From positions 372,001-436,000 of the forward strand of contig JABTUY010000003.1 of assembly GCA_015075165.1 (NCBI GenBank): a stretch of DNA of 64,000 bases, given 5' to 3'. The stretch is from Ideonella sp. Lineage in GTDB: Bacteria > Pseudomonadota > Gammaproteobacteria > Burkholderiales > Burkholderiaceae_C. The position numbers and the translations under genes are program-made. Numbering within the stretch: position 1 is the first letter of the stretch; each line of letters starts with the position of its first letter. The notes below the pieces were generated by a model. That model saw only the letters and a program-made list of their open reading frames with translations. It was not told where the DNA came from and made no database searches. Positions 34,742 through 43,701 of the stretch are shown here, piece after piece.

Positions 34742-37220
34742 GCCCGCGGCATCCGCCGGCAACGGCGCAGCGACCCGCGCCCCGCTCCGAGCGACGCCCC
34801 GCTATTGGAAGCAGGCGCTCGCGGAGAACCCGGTTGCCCGTTTCGTGCCGTTCTCGTCGCTGGTCAGCGAGCACGACGTGATCACGCGCGGCGGCGACTA
34901 CCTGCGTGTCTGGCGGCTCGACGGCGTGCCGTTCGAGTGCGCCGACGAGCACCTGATCGCCGAGCGGCACGAAGCGTTGTGCAGCCTGCTGCGCAACCTG
35001 GCTGGCGGTCAGTGGGCGGTGTGGACGCACCGGCTGCACCGCGTCGTCCGCGACGAACTGCGGCATCCGACCGAAGCGGGTTTCGCGCGCGACCTGTCAG
35101 TGGCGTACCAGGCCCGGCTGCGCGAGCACCGGATGATGAGCAACGAGCTGTACCTGACGCTCGTCTATCGGCCGAACGTCTCGCGGGTGAGCCGTGCATT
35201 GCAGTCGAAGCAGCGCTCGCGCGAAGCCATCGCGGCAGCGCAAGTCGAGGCGCTGCGGGTGATGGAAGAACGCTCGGCACTCGTGGCGCGGGTGCTGCGC
35301 GGCTTTGGGCCCGAGCCGCTCGGCGCCAGAGAAGCGGACGGACGGCGCTGGTCGGAGGTCGCAGAGTTCCTCGGCTACCTCGTGAACGGATGCTGGCGGC
35401 CGGTACCGCTCGCCGCAGGGCCGCTGTACCGGACACTGCCAACCGCGCGGCTTTCCTTTGGCGGCGACAAACTCGAACTGCGCCAGGGCGATGTTCGTCG
35501 CTACGCGGCGCTGGTGGACATCAAGGAGTACGCCGACGCAGTGCAGCCCGGCATCCTGAACGCGCTGCTCTATGAGGCGAGCGAGTTCATCGAGACGCAG
35601 AGCTTCTCGATCCTGCCGCGGCGCGAGGCGATGCGCGCGCTCGAGTTGCAGCGCGACCAGCTCATCGCGAGCGATGACGTGGTGGCGAGCCAGGTCGCCG
35701 ACATGGACGTGGCCCTGAACGAACTCGGCGACGGCCAGTTCTGCATGGGCGAGTACCACTACAGCCTCGTCGTCCTCGGCGAGGACGTGGCCGATGCGGG
35801 CCGGCGTGCCGCCCAGGCGATCGGCGCGGTCGGCGAGGCATCCAGTCTCCAGATGTCACCGGTAGACCTGGTGGCCGACGCGGCCTGGTTCGCGCAGATG
35901 CCAGGCAACTGGCAGTGGCGGCCACGGGACGCCAAGCTGTCCTCCCGCGCCTTCGCGGCGCTTGCATCAGCCCACAACTTCGCGCGAGGCAAGCGCGACG
36001 GAAACCCGTGGGGCGAAGCGCTGGCGCTGCTGCGCACGCCGTCCGGGCAGCCGTTTTACCTGAACCTGCACGTCAGCCCCGACGGCGAAGACTCGGCCGA
36101 CAAGAAGCTGCCGGGCAACACGCTGATCATCGGCTCGACTGGCGTGGGCAAGACCACGCTCGAGATGTTCCTCCTGACGCTCACGCGCAAGTGGAGCCCG
36201 GGGCCGCGGCTCGTTCTCTTCGACCTGGACCGCGGCTGCGAGATTGCGATTCGCGCGCTCGGTGGGCGCTACTTCACGCTCGAGGCCGGCAAGCCCACCG
36301 GCTGCAACCCGCTGCAGCGCGAACCGACACCGGGGCGTATCCAGTTCTGGGAGCAACTCATCCGGACGTGCATCGAAACCGCGGCGCTACCACTGATGCC
36401 GTCCGACGAGCGCGCCATCGCGGAAGCCGTCAAGGCCGTGGCGATGATGCCGGCACCGCTTCGCCGCTTCTCGACGGTCCGGCAGAACCTGCCGAAGACG
36501 GGCGAGAACAGCCTGTACGAGCGACTCGGCCGCTGGTGCCAGGGCGGCGCGCTCGGCTGGGTTTTCGACCAGGCCGACGATCTACTGCTCGACCTGAACA
36601 CCGCCTCGGTGATCGGCTTCGACACCACCGAGTTCCTCGACCTGCCCGAGGTGCGCACGCCGGTGATGCTGTACCTGCTGCAGGTAATGGAGGAGCTGGT
36701 CAACGGAGAGCGCCTGATCTACGTGATCTCGGAGTTCTGGAAGGCGCTCGACCACCCGATCTTCAGCGACTTCGCCAAGCAGAAGCAGAAGACGATCCGC
36801 AAGCAGAACGGCCTGGGCATCTTCGACACGCAGAGTCCGTCCGACGTGCTGCGCCACCCGATCGGTCGAACGATGATCGAGCAGAGCGTCACCAAGGTCT
36901 TCCTCGCCAACCCCGAAGCGGTGCGCGAGGAGTACGTCGAGGGCTTCGGGCTCAGCGAGGCCGAGTACGACATCGTGCGCAGCCTGGGCGCCCAGGGCGG
37001 CCGGCGCTTCCTGGTCAAGCAAGGCCATGCAAGCGCAATCTGCGAACTCGACCTGTCCGGGCTCGACGACTTCATCACCGTGCTTTCGGCGACGACCGAC
37101 AACGTGGCCCTGCTCGACGAGATTCGAGCACGACACGGCAACGAACCGTTTCAGTGGCTTCCCGTGCTGCTTCGCGAGGTTCAGGATCGCAAGTCCCGAA
37201 CTTCAAGGAGAGCCGCATGA
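34725..37220 (+). CDS. virB4: VirB4-family conjugation ATPase
   Basis: 831 residues from ATG 34725, which lies inside the virB3 end. The CagE/TrbE/VirB4 N-terminal domain (to about 400) precedes the ATPase core with Walker A IGSTGVGKTTL near residue 469, Walker B LIYVISEFWKAL near 670 and QSPSDVLRHP and LFLAN-like motifs (VFLANP) further on. Walker B has S-E in place of D-E, as seen in several VirB4 proteins. It energises pilus assembly and substrate transfer. Confidence 0.94.
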   Translation: MLGMSRPAASAGNGAATRAPLRATPRYWKQALAENPVARFVPFSSLVSEHDVITRGGDYLRVWRLDGVPFECADEHLIAERHEALCSLLRNLAGGQWAVWTHRLHRVVRDELRHPTEAGFARDLSVAYQARLREHRMMSNELYLTLVYRPNVSRVSRALQSKQRSREAIAAAQVEALRVMEERSALVARVLRGFGPEPLGAREADGRRWSEVAEFLGYLVNGCWRPVPLAAGPLYRTLPTARLSFGGDKLELRQGDVRRYAALVDIKEYADAVQPGILNALLYEASEFIETQSFSILPRREAMRALELQRDQLIASDDVVASQVADMDVALNELGDGQFCMGEYHYSLVVLGEDVADAGRRAAQAIGAVGEASSLQMSPVDLVADAAWFAQMPGNWQWRPRDAKLSSRAFAALASAHNFARGKRDGNPWGEALALLRTPSGQPFYLNLHVSPDGEDSADKKLPGNTLIIGSTGVGKTTLEMFLLTLTRKWSPGPRLVLFDLDRGCEIAIRALGGRYFTLEAGKPTGCNPLQREPTPGRIQFWEQLIRTCIETAALPLMPSDERAIAEAVKAVAMMPAPLRRFSTVRQNLPKTGENSLYERLGRWCQGGALGWVFDQADDLLLDLNTASVIGFDTTEFLDLPEVRTPVMLYLLQVMEELVNGERLIYVISEFWKALDHPIFSDFAKQKQKTIRKQNGLGIFDTQSPSDVLRHPIGRTMIEQSVTKVFLANPEAVREEYVEGFGLSEAEYDIVRSLGAQGGRRFLVKQGHASAICELDLSGLDDFITVLSATTDNVALLDEIRARHGNEPFQWLPVLLREVQDRKSRTSRRAA

Positions 37221-37639
37221 GTGCAGTTCGCTGTCTCCTCGCCGCGCTGGCGCTACTGGTCGCGAGCACCTCGCCGATGGCGCAGTTCGTCAAGGGCAAC
37301 GAAGCCGTGAAGGTGATGCCCGATGGGACGAGGAAAGTCGAGACGCCACCCTCCTCGGCTGCGGCCAGCAAGGCGAAGCCGTGTGCGGCAAATGCGGGAT
37401 GCCACCCTGGCCCGTGGCACATGGTCGAAACAATCGATGGTCTTCGGGAATGCACGGAACCGTTCGCGCGTCCCACGACCTGCCGCGATTCCACCTATGG
37501 GTCGGAGAAGCTGTCCCGCCTTTGGGTGGCGAAGCGCGGTGCCACATGGCTGTGGTGCCAGTACCCCGACCTCGGCAAGAAGTGCGTGGACATGAACGCA
37601 AGGCCGCCCCTGAACCTCCCGGTGTCAGCCGTTCAGTAG
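37217..37639 (+). CDS. exported Cys-rich protein of the type IV secretion operon
   Basis: 140 residues, AAGGAG before ATG 37217, which overlaps the virB4 stop. A signal peptide (MSAVRCLLAALALLVASTSP) is followed by a domain with six Cys (KPCAANAGCHPG, ECTEPF, TTCRDSTYG, WLWCQYPDLGKKCVD). Its place between virB4 and virB6 and its export suggest a periplasmic accessory part of the channel. No named family recognised. Confidence 0.75.
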   Translation: MSAVRCLLAALALLVASTSPMAQFVKGNEAVKVMPDGTRKVETPPSSAAASKAKPCAANAGCHPGPWHMVETIDGLRECTEPFARPTTCRDSTYGSEKLSRLWVAKRGATWLWCQYPDLGKKCVDMNARPPLNLPVSAVQ

Positions 37640-37654
37640 CGCAAGGGAGCACCA

Positions 37655-38755
37655 GTGTTCAATTGGGTTGGTTCGCAGTTCGACAGCGTGCTGAGCACCT
37701 ACGTGCTTGGTGTGGTGTCGGCGCTCATGACCGGGATCGCGCCGATCGCGCTGACGGCGATGACGCTGTGGGTCGCCTTGTACGGCTGGGCCATCCTGCG
37801 CAACGAAGTGTCGGAGACCCTGCCGGTGTTCATGTGGAAGGTCTTCAAGATCGGCCTCGTGCTGGCGTTCGCACTGCAATCCGGCTTCTACATCAGCAAC
37901 GTGTCGGACACCGCCAATGCCCTGGCGATGGGGGTCGCGTCGACGTTCCTGCCTGCGGCAGTCGATCCGAACACGGTGACGACTCCCTACGCGCTGCTGG
38001 ACAAGTTCAACGATGACGCCAGCGCACAAGTCGCGGACATCATGAAGGAGGCCGGCATGTTCCGGCTCGACCTGGTGCTCGCGGCCGTGGTGTTCTCGAT
38101 CGGTTCGGTGGTGTTCCTCTGCATCGGGCTCTTCGTGGTCACGCTGTCGAAGCTCTTCCTGACGTTCGTCATCGCAGTCGGGCCGCTGTTCATCCTCTGC
38201 CTCGCATGGCGTCCCACCGCGAGGTTCTTCGACAGCTGGCTGTCGATGGTGTTGAACGCCGTCGTGCTGACCTGGTTCGCGTTCTTTGCGCTGGGCCTCA
38301 GCACCTTTGTCGGGAACCAGATGTTCGTCGCGATACAGAGCGGCGGCGGCTTCCTCGGGGCCACGCTCAACGTGCTCGGTGAGGCCACGCGCTACTGCGT
38401 GCTGATGATCCTGATGGCGATCATCTGCTTCCAGGCCCCGAGCCTCGCATCCGCGCTTACTGGCGGTGCTGCGGTCCAGCAAGGCATCCAGATGATCCAG
38501 AACGCGATGATGGTTTCAGGTCTGCGGTCCGCGTCCGCGGCACGGAGTTCGGGCGCCGCATCGGCCGCAGGTGGCGTGGTACGCGCCGGTACCGGCCTCC
38601 CGTATGCAGCCGGCCGTGCGACGGCCGCCGCCGCTTCGACCAGCAGCCGCTTCGCCGGAACGATGGCCACCGGAGCCGCTTCGTTCGCCCGACAGGGATA
38701 CGCCGCGGCGCGCACCGCCGCCTACCGCCTCGCCGCCTTGCGTGGACGGGGCTGA
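37655..38755 (+). CDS. virB6: VirB6/TrbL-like polytopic channel protein
   Basis: 366 residues from GTG 37655 after AAGGGAG. Five to six membrane helices (ALMTGIAPIALTAMTLWVAL, LVLAAVVFSIGSVVFLCIGLF, LFLTFVIAVGPLFILCLAW, YCVLMILMAIICFQ) with the TrbL/VirB6 motif WRPTARFFDSWLSMVLNAVV. The last about 80 residues are an Ala/Ser/Gly-rich cytosolic or periplasmic tail. It forms the inner membrane part of the DNA transfer channel. Confidence 0.92.
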   Translation: MFNWVGSQFDSVLSTYVLGVVSALMTGIAPIALTAMTLWVALYGWAILRNEVSETLPVFMWKVFKIGLVLAFALQSGFYISNVSDTANALAMGVASTFLPAAVDPNTVTTPYALLDKFNDDASAQVADIMKEAGMFRLDLVLAAVVFSIGSVVFLCIGLFVVTLSKLFLTFVIAVGPLFILCLAWRPTARFFDSWLSMVLNAVVLTWFAFFALGLSTFVGNQMFVAIQSGGGFLGATLNVLGEATRYCVLMILMAIICFQAPSLASALTGGAAVQQGIQMIQNAMMVSGLRSASAARSSGAASAAGGVVRAGTGLPYAAGRATAAAASTSSRFAGTMATGAASFARQGYAAARTAAYRLAALRGRG

Positions 38756-38776
38756 TCAACCGCAAGGAGTACCGAC

Positions 38777-39484
38777 ATGCGCTTTCGCCTCAAGAGACTC
38801 GCTGCCGCTGCCTGTGTCGTCGCTGCCGCATTCGGCACCACGCCGGCCCGCGCAACGGGCATCCCGGTCATCGACGTCGCCAACCTGATCCAGACCATCC
38901 AGCAGGTCCTGAACGACATCACCGAGATTCAGAACCAGGTGCAGCAGATCACCCAGCTGCAGGACCAGCTCAACAGCATCAACGGCTTCCGGAACCTCGG
39001 GCAGATCTTCAACAGCCCGCTGCTGCGCAACTACGTGCCCGCCGAGGCGTACACGTTCGTCAACGCAGTCAATACCGGCGGCTACTCCGGCTTGACCGGC
39101 ACGTCGAAGGCGCTGCGCGACGCCGGCATGGTCTACAACTGCATGGACCTGGCCGGTGCCGAACGCACGCGCTGCCAGGCCACGCTTGCGGCGCCGTACC
39201 AGACCAAGGGCCTGTTGCAGGACGCTATGAAGTCGGCCGCAGGGCGCCTCGCGCAGATCAACGCGCTGATGGGCCAGATCAACGCCACCGCCGACCAGAA
39301 GGCGGTGCAGGAGATCCAGGCGCGCATCGGCGCGGAGAACGCGCTGCTCGCGCACGAGGTCTCGCAGGTGCAGATGCTGCAGGGCATGGCCGACAGCGAA
39401 GAGCGCATCGCCCGCTCGCGTGACCGCGAGCGCCAGTACCAGATGCTCGGCCGCACCGGCAAAGTCGCCGACTACCTACCGTAG
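38777..39484 (+). CDS. virB5: VirB5-like minor pilin / adhesin
   Basis: 235 residues with signal peptide (MRFRLKRLAAAACVVAAAFG to ARA). The mature part is a long helix bundle: DVANLIQTIQQVLNDITEIQNQVQQI, then QINALMGQINATADQKAVQEIQARI, and ends with heptad-like sequence; this is the VirB5/TrbJ pattern. It likely caps the pilus. The order virB6 before virB5 differs from the Agrobacterium operon. Confidence 0.9.
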   Translation: MRFRLKRLAAAACVVAAAFGTTPARATGIPVIDVANLIQTIQQVLNDITEIQNQVQQITQLQDQLNSINGFRNLGQIFNSPLLRNYVPAEAYTFVNAVNTGGYSGLTGTSKALRDAGMVYNCMDLAGAERTRCQATLAAPYQTKGLLQDAMKSAAGRLAQINALMGQINATADQKAVQEIQARIGAENALLAHEVSQVQMLQGMADSEERIARSRDRERQYQMLGRTGKVADYLP

Positions 39485-39495
39485 CGGAGTAGCCC

Positions 39496-40272
39496 ATGAG
39501 TGCCGTCCTGACGGCCGGCGGCAAGCCGGCCGGAGCCGCTGCATCGCCCGGTGCGGTTCCCCGGGCCGATGACCGCGACGCCGAGCTCTCGGCGAACCGG
39601 TCGTGGGAGCTCGATCGTGCGCTGATGCTCGAACGCTCCGAGCGCCGCGCCTGGTGGGTCGCCATCGCCGGCATGCTGCTCGGCTTGATCGGCATCGCCG
39701 CGGTGTTCGTGCAGGGTCCGCTGCGCCGCGTGGTCGAGATTCCGATCGTGGTCGATCGCGTCACCGGCGAGGCCACGATCCAGCAGCGGCTGAGCGTCGA
39801 GACGATCCCGCCGATGGAGGCCCTCGACAAGCACAACCTCGCCACCTTCGTGCGTGCCCGCGAGGGCTACAGCTGGATGTTCCTGCAACGCGACTTCGAC
39901 CAGGTGGCGCGCATGGCAGTGCCGGCGGTCTTCAGCGACTACAACCGACAGTTCGAAGGCGACGCCGCGCTGCAGAAGAAGCTTGCCGCTGGCGAGGACT
40001 GGCGCATCAACGTGATCGGCGTGCGGCTGGCAGCGTCGGGACGCAAGAGCAACCGCGGCGAGGCCCAGGTCACCTACGACAAGGTCGCGCGCCTTACGGA
40101 CCGCAACCTGCCCGAGACCACGACGCGCCACGTCGCGAGTGTGGTCTACGAGTACCAGCCCAAGGTGCTCGCCAGGGAGAAGGACCGGATCGAGAACCCG
40201 TTCGGCTTCGTCGTCGTGGCGTATCGCTCCGACCCGGAAATCAACACGACGGCGGCCGGGGCGAAGCCATGA
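39496..40272 (+). CDS. virB8: VirB8-like assembly factor
   Basis: 258 residues: cytosolic N-terminus, one membrane helix (residues about 53-76, WWVAIAGMLLGLIGIAAVFVQ) and a periplasmic NTF2-like domain with YSWMFLQRDFDQVARMAVP and NPFGFVVVAYRSDPE at the end. It nucleates assembly of the VirB core complex. Overlaps virB9 by 4 nt. Confidence 0.93.
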   Translation: MSAVLTAGGKPAGAAASPGAVPRADDRDAELSANRSWELDRALMLERSERRAWWVAIAGMLLGLIGIAAVFVQGPLRRVVEIPIVVDRVTGEATIQQRLSVETIPPMEALDKHNLATFVRAREGYSWMFLQRDFDQVARMAVPAVFSDYNRQFEGDAALQKKLAAGEDWRINVIGVRLAASGRKSNRGEAQVTYDKVARLTDRNLPETTTRHVASVVYEYQPKVLAREKDRIENPFGFVVVAYRSDPEINTTAAGAKP

Positions 40273-41183
40273 TGCGCTGCGCGTTGCTCCTCGTCATCGG
40301 CTGCGCCCTTGTCGTCGAGGCGCAACCAGCGCCGCCCGCGGACCCGCGACTGCGCGAGGTGATCTACGACCCGAAGGCCGTCGTCACGGTCCCGGTCAAG
40401 CGCGGTGTCGTCACCCTGGTCATGCTCGATCCCGACGAAGCCATCACCGAGGTCGCCGCGGGCCTCGGCGGCGACTGCGCCAAGGCCGATTCCGCCTGGT
40501 GTGTCGCCACGCAGCCCGGGGGCCGCAACCTCTTCGTCAAGCCCAAGAGCACCGCCAGCGCCGCGAACAACCTCGCGGTGGTCACCGACCAGCGCACGCA
40601 TGCGTTCCGGTTTGTCGTGCTGGCCGATGGTGATCCCCGGCCGCCTGTGTACCGGCTCGTCGTCAAGGCGCCTGCAGTGCGCGCGGTGACGCCGGCGCGG
40701 ACGGCAATTGCCGACAACCCGCTGCTCCAGGCGCTGACCGCAGTGCCGTCGGCGCCACCGTCGCGGAGCCCGGAGCATGTGGTCGCGGATCGTCTCCAAG
40801 CGAAGGCGCAGGTGCTGAACACCAGCTACTCGATCGCCGAAGGCAAGCACTCCGAGGACATCGTGCCGACGCTGGTCTTCGACGACGGCCGGTTCACGTA
40901 TCTCAAGTTCCCCGGCAACCGTGAGGTGCCGGCCGTGTTCCATGTGCTCGGCGACGGGAGCGAGACGCTCGTCAATTCGCGCATGGAAGACGACCTGCTC
41001 GTCGTCGATCGTGTGAGCCGCCGGCTGATGCTGCGTGCCGGCTCGGCGGTGGTCGGCTTATGGAACGAGGCCTTCGACCTGGACGGCGTTCCCGCAGCCA
41101 GTGGCGTGACGGTGCCCGGTGTGCAGCGGAACTTGAAGCAACCATCGCTCGGCGGCGAGCCGCGCAGCGGAGTGACTGAATGA
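40269..41183 (+). CDS. virB9: VirB9-like outer membrane core complex protein
   Basis: 304 residues with a signal peptide (MMRCALLLVIGCALVVEAQP). The N-terminal domain (REVIYDPKAVVTVPVKRGVVTLVML) and C-terminal domain (PTLVFDDGRFTYLKFPGNREVPAVFHV) are the VirB9/CagX halves separated by a linker near residue 150. It forms the outer membrane ring with VirB7 and VirB10. No VirB7 gene precedes it. Confidence 0.93.
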   Translation: MMRCALLLVIGCALVVEAQPAPPADPRLREVIYDPKAVVTVPVKRGVVTLVMLDPDEAITEVAAGLGGDCAKADSAWCVATQPGGRNLFVKPKSTASAANNLAVVTDQRTHAFRFVVLADGDPRPPVYRLVVKAPAVRAVTPARTAIADNPLLQALTAVPSAPPSRSPEHVVADRLQAKAQVLNTSYSIAEGKHSEDIVPTLVFDDGRFTYLKFPGNREVPAVFHVLGDGSETLVNSRMEDDLLVVDRVSRRLMLRAGSAVVGLWNEAFDLDGVPAASGVTVPGVQRNLKQPSLGGEPRSGVTE

Positions 41184-42613
41184 ACGAGCAACGTGACCCG
41201 TACGATCGCCCACCCGAAGACGCAAACGCGATCTCGCCGCTCCCCGGCGAAGCCGGCATCCCCAACGTCGCGGAGCGCCAGCGCCTCTCGATCTCGAAGA
41301 AGGGACTGCTGGCCGTGGGCTTGCTGCTCCTGTCGCTCGTGGTCGTCGCCGCTTTCACGATCCAGCGCTTCGCATCGAGCGGCAAGAAACCCGAGGACGA
41401 AGCCTCCAAGCTGGTGAGCAATCGCCCGGCGGCGACCTCGACAGAGCCACGGCGGCTCGAGGTGCCGCTCCCCGCGGCTGCCGCGAGCACGCCGTCGACG
41501 AACCCGCGCATTCCCGCGATCGTGCCGACGGCCGAAGAGATGGCGGAACCGATCGGCGTCCGGCGCACCGCTGCGGGCGCCCCCGCTGGCGGGAACACTA
41601 AGGTGGTCCCTCCAGAGGATGCACCCGTGCTGCTGGTGTCCACCCGTCCGGGGGCACTCGTAGGTGGGACGCCGCCGACGGCTCGTGGCAACGAGCCCGC
41701 ACCTCCTGCGGTTGCAGAAGCGCCCGCCGCCGACCCTCGCGATCCGATCGCGAACACCGCCCGCAACCTGCAGGCGTACCAGCGCCAGTTGCAGGGCCTG
41801 ATGGAAACGCTCACGCGCACGACAGCAGCGGCAACGGGCCAGGCGACCGGGCAGGCCCCGACAGGTGCGCTCCTCGGTGGGCCCCCAAGGGTGGGCACGC
41901 CGCTCGCTGCACCGCAGTCGCCCGGCGCAGGCCTGTTCGGCGGCCAGCTGCGGGGCTCGGCGACACCCCGCGTCGCTGCCTCGATGCTCGCTGACTCAGG
42001 TAAGCGCAGCCTGACGCTGCCCAAGGGCACGGCCTTCACCTGCGCGCTGAAGACCAAGGTCATCAGCGCCGTCTCCGGCCTCGTCGGCTGCCAGGTGCAG
42101 CGCAACGTCTACAGCGACGACGGCCGCGTGCTGTTGATCGAGCGCGGCTCGCACCTCGACGGCGAGTACCGTATCGCTTCGGTCCGGCCCGGCACCGTGC
42201 GCATCCCGGTGCTGTGGACCCGCATCCGCACGCCGCTAGGCGTCACCGTGGACATCGAGTCGCCGGGCACTGGCAAGCTCGGCGAGTCCGGCATCGACGG
42301 CTACGTGGACAACCGTTGGCCCGAGCGCATCGGTGCGGCGATGCTGCTCTCGCTGATCGACGACTCGGTCAAGCTGATCATCCAGAACCAGGCCAACGAG
42401 TCGAACGCCGACACGATCGTGCTGCCCTCGACAACGGCCAACACGAGCAAGCTGGCCGAGAAGGTGCTGGAGAACACCATCAACATCCCACCGCTGATCT
42501 ACCAGAACCAGGGCGGCATCGTCGGCATCTACGTCGCGCGCGACGTGGACTTCTCGTCGGTGTACGAGTTGCAGCCCGTGGCCCGCGAGGCCAATCCGGG
42601 GTCCGAGCGATGA
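41180..42613 (+). CDS. virB10: VirB10-like core complex protein
   Basis: 477 residues: cytosolic N-terminus, membrane helix about residues 41-61 (KGLLAVGLLLLSLVVVAAF), a long Pro/Ala-rich periplasmic linker, and the TrbI/VirB10 barrel domain from about 275 (LPKGTAFTCALKTKVISAVSG, ERGSHLDGEY, VTVDIESPGTGKLGESGIDG, then the antenna region before NIPPLIYQNQGG). It spans both membranes and relays ATP energy. Confidence 0.94.
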   Translation: MNEQRDPYDRPPEDANAISPLPGEAGIPNVAERQRLSISKKGLLAVGLLLLSLVVVAAFTIQRFASSGKKPEDEASKLVSNRPAATSTEPRRLEVPLPAAAASTPSTNPRIPAIVPTAEEMAEPIGVRRTAAGAPAGGNTKVVPPEDAPVLLVSTRPGALVGGTPPTARGNEPAPPAVAEAPAADPRDPIANTARNLQAYQRQLQGLMETLTRTTAAATGQATGQAPTGALLGGPPRVGTPLAAPQSPGAGLFGGQLRGSATPRVAASMLADSGKRSLTLPKGTAFTCALKTKVISAVSGLVGCQVQRNVYSDDGRVLLIERGSHLDGEYRIASVRPGTVRIPVLWTRIRTPLGVTVDIESPGTGKLGESGIDGYVDNRWPERIGAAMLLSLIDDSVKLIIQNQANESNADTIVLPSTTANTSKLAEKVLENTINIPPLIYQNQGGIVGIYVARDVDFSSVYELQPVAREANPGSER

Positions 42614-43701
42614 GCTTGCGCGCCATCGAACTCGAAGCGCCCGATGCCGACGCCTGGCGCGGCGACGCCACCTCGGTGATCGAGTTCCTGCGGCCGCTGC
42701 GCGAGCAGCTCGATGCCGACGGCGTGCTCGAGGTCTGCGTCAACCGCCCCGGCGAGCTGCTCGTCGAGACCGTCAGGGGCTGGCGGGTCGTTGCGGCGCC
42801 CGACATGACGCAGGAGCGCTGCCTGTCGCTCGCGACCGCGGTCGCCACCTTCTGCGACCAGCAGGTGAACCAGGAACGGCCGTTGCTGTCGGCCACGCTC
42901 CCGAGCGGTGAGCGCATCCAGTTCGTCATCCCGCCGGCGGTCACGCGCGGCACGGTGTCGATCACGGTGCGCAAGCCCTCGCACCTGATCAAGCGGCTCG
43001 AAGACTTCGAGCGGGACGGACTGTTCGAGCGCACCGCGACCGTGACGCGCACCGCGTCGAGCGAGTTGCTGCCCTTCGAGCAGGAGCTGGTCGCGCTCAA
43101 GGACGCCGGCCGCTACGCCGAGTTCCTGCGCCTGGCCGTGCGCAAGCACCAGACCATCGTCGTCAGCGGCAAGACCGGCTCGGGCAAGACCACCTTCATG
43201 AAGGGCCTGGTCGAGGAAGTGCCGAAGCACGAGCGGCTGATCACGATCCAGGACACCGCCGAGCTGACGCTGCCGAACCACCCCAACGTCGTCCATCTCT
43301 TCTACAGCAAGGATGCGCAGGGCACGGCGCGGGTGACGGCCAAGTCGCTGCTCGAAGCCTGCCTGCGCATGAAGCCGGACCGCATCTTCCTGGCCGAGGT
43401 TCGTGGCGACGAGTGCTTCTACTTCGTGCGGCTCGCAGCCTCGGGCCACCCGGGCAGCATCACGAGTGTTCACGCGGGCAGCTGCGCGCTCGCGCTGGAG
43501 CAGATGTCGCTGATGATCCGCGAGAGCGGCGCCGGTGGCGGGCTGCGCATGGACGAGATCAAGTACCTGCTCGGCGTCGTCATCGACGTCATCGTGCAGT
43601 TCGATCGCGACGAGCGCGGGCGCTTCATCTCCGAGTTGTTCTACGAACCGCGGCGGCAGCGGCTCGGTCGCTGGGACGACTCGCAAGGGACCAAGCGGTG
43701 A
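42610..43701 (+). CDS. virB11: VirB11-family secretion ATPase
   Basis: 363 residues. N-terminal domain (EVCVNRPGELLVETVRGW), then the RecA-like ATPase with Walker A VVSGKTGSGKTTF near residue 187, Asp box TIQDTAELTLPNHPNVV, Walker B RMKPDRIFLAEVRGDE and His box ASGHPGSITSVHAGS. Hexameric motor that drives pilus assembly and DNA transfer. ATGA overlap with virB10 and GTGA with virD4. Confidence 0.95.
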   Translation: MSLRAIELEAPDADAWRGDATSVIEFLRPLREQLDADGVLEVCVNRPGELLVETVRGWRVVAAPDMTQERCLSLATAVATFCDQQVNQERPLLSATLPSGERIQFVIPPAVTRGTVSITVRKPSHLIKRLEDFERDGLFERTATVTRTASSELLPFEQELVALKDAGRYAEFLRLAVRKHQTIVVSGKTGSGKTTFMKGLVEEVPKHERLITIQDTAELTLPNHPNVVHLFYSKDAQGTARVTAKSLLEACLRMKPDRIFLAEVRGDECFYFVRLAASGHPGSITSVHAGSCALALEQMSLMIRESGAGGGLRMDEIKYLLGVVIDVIVQFDRDERGRFISELFYEPRRQRLGRWDDSQGTKR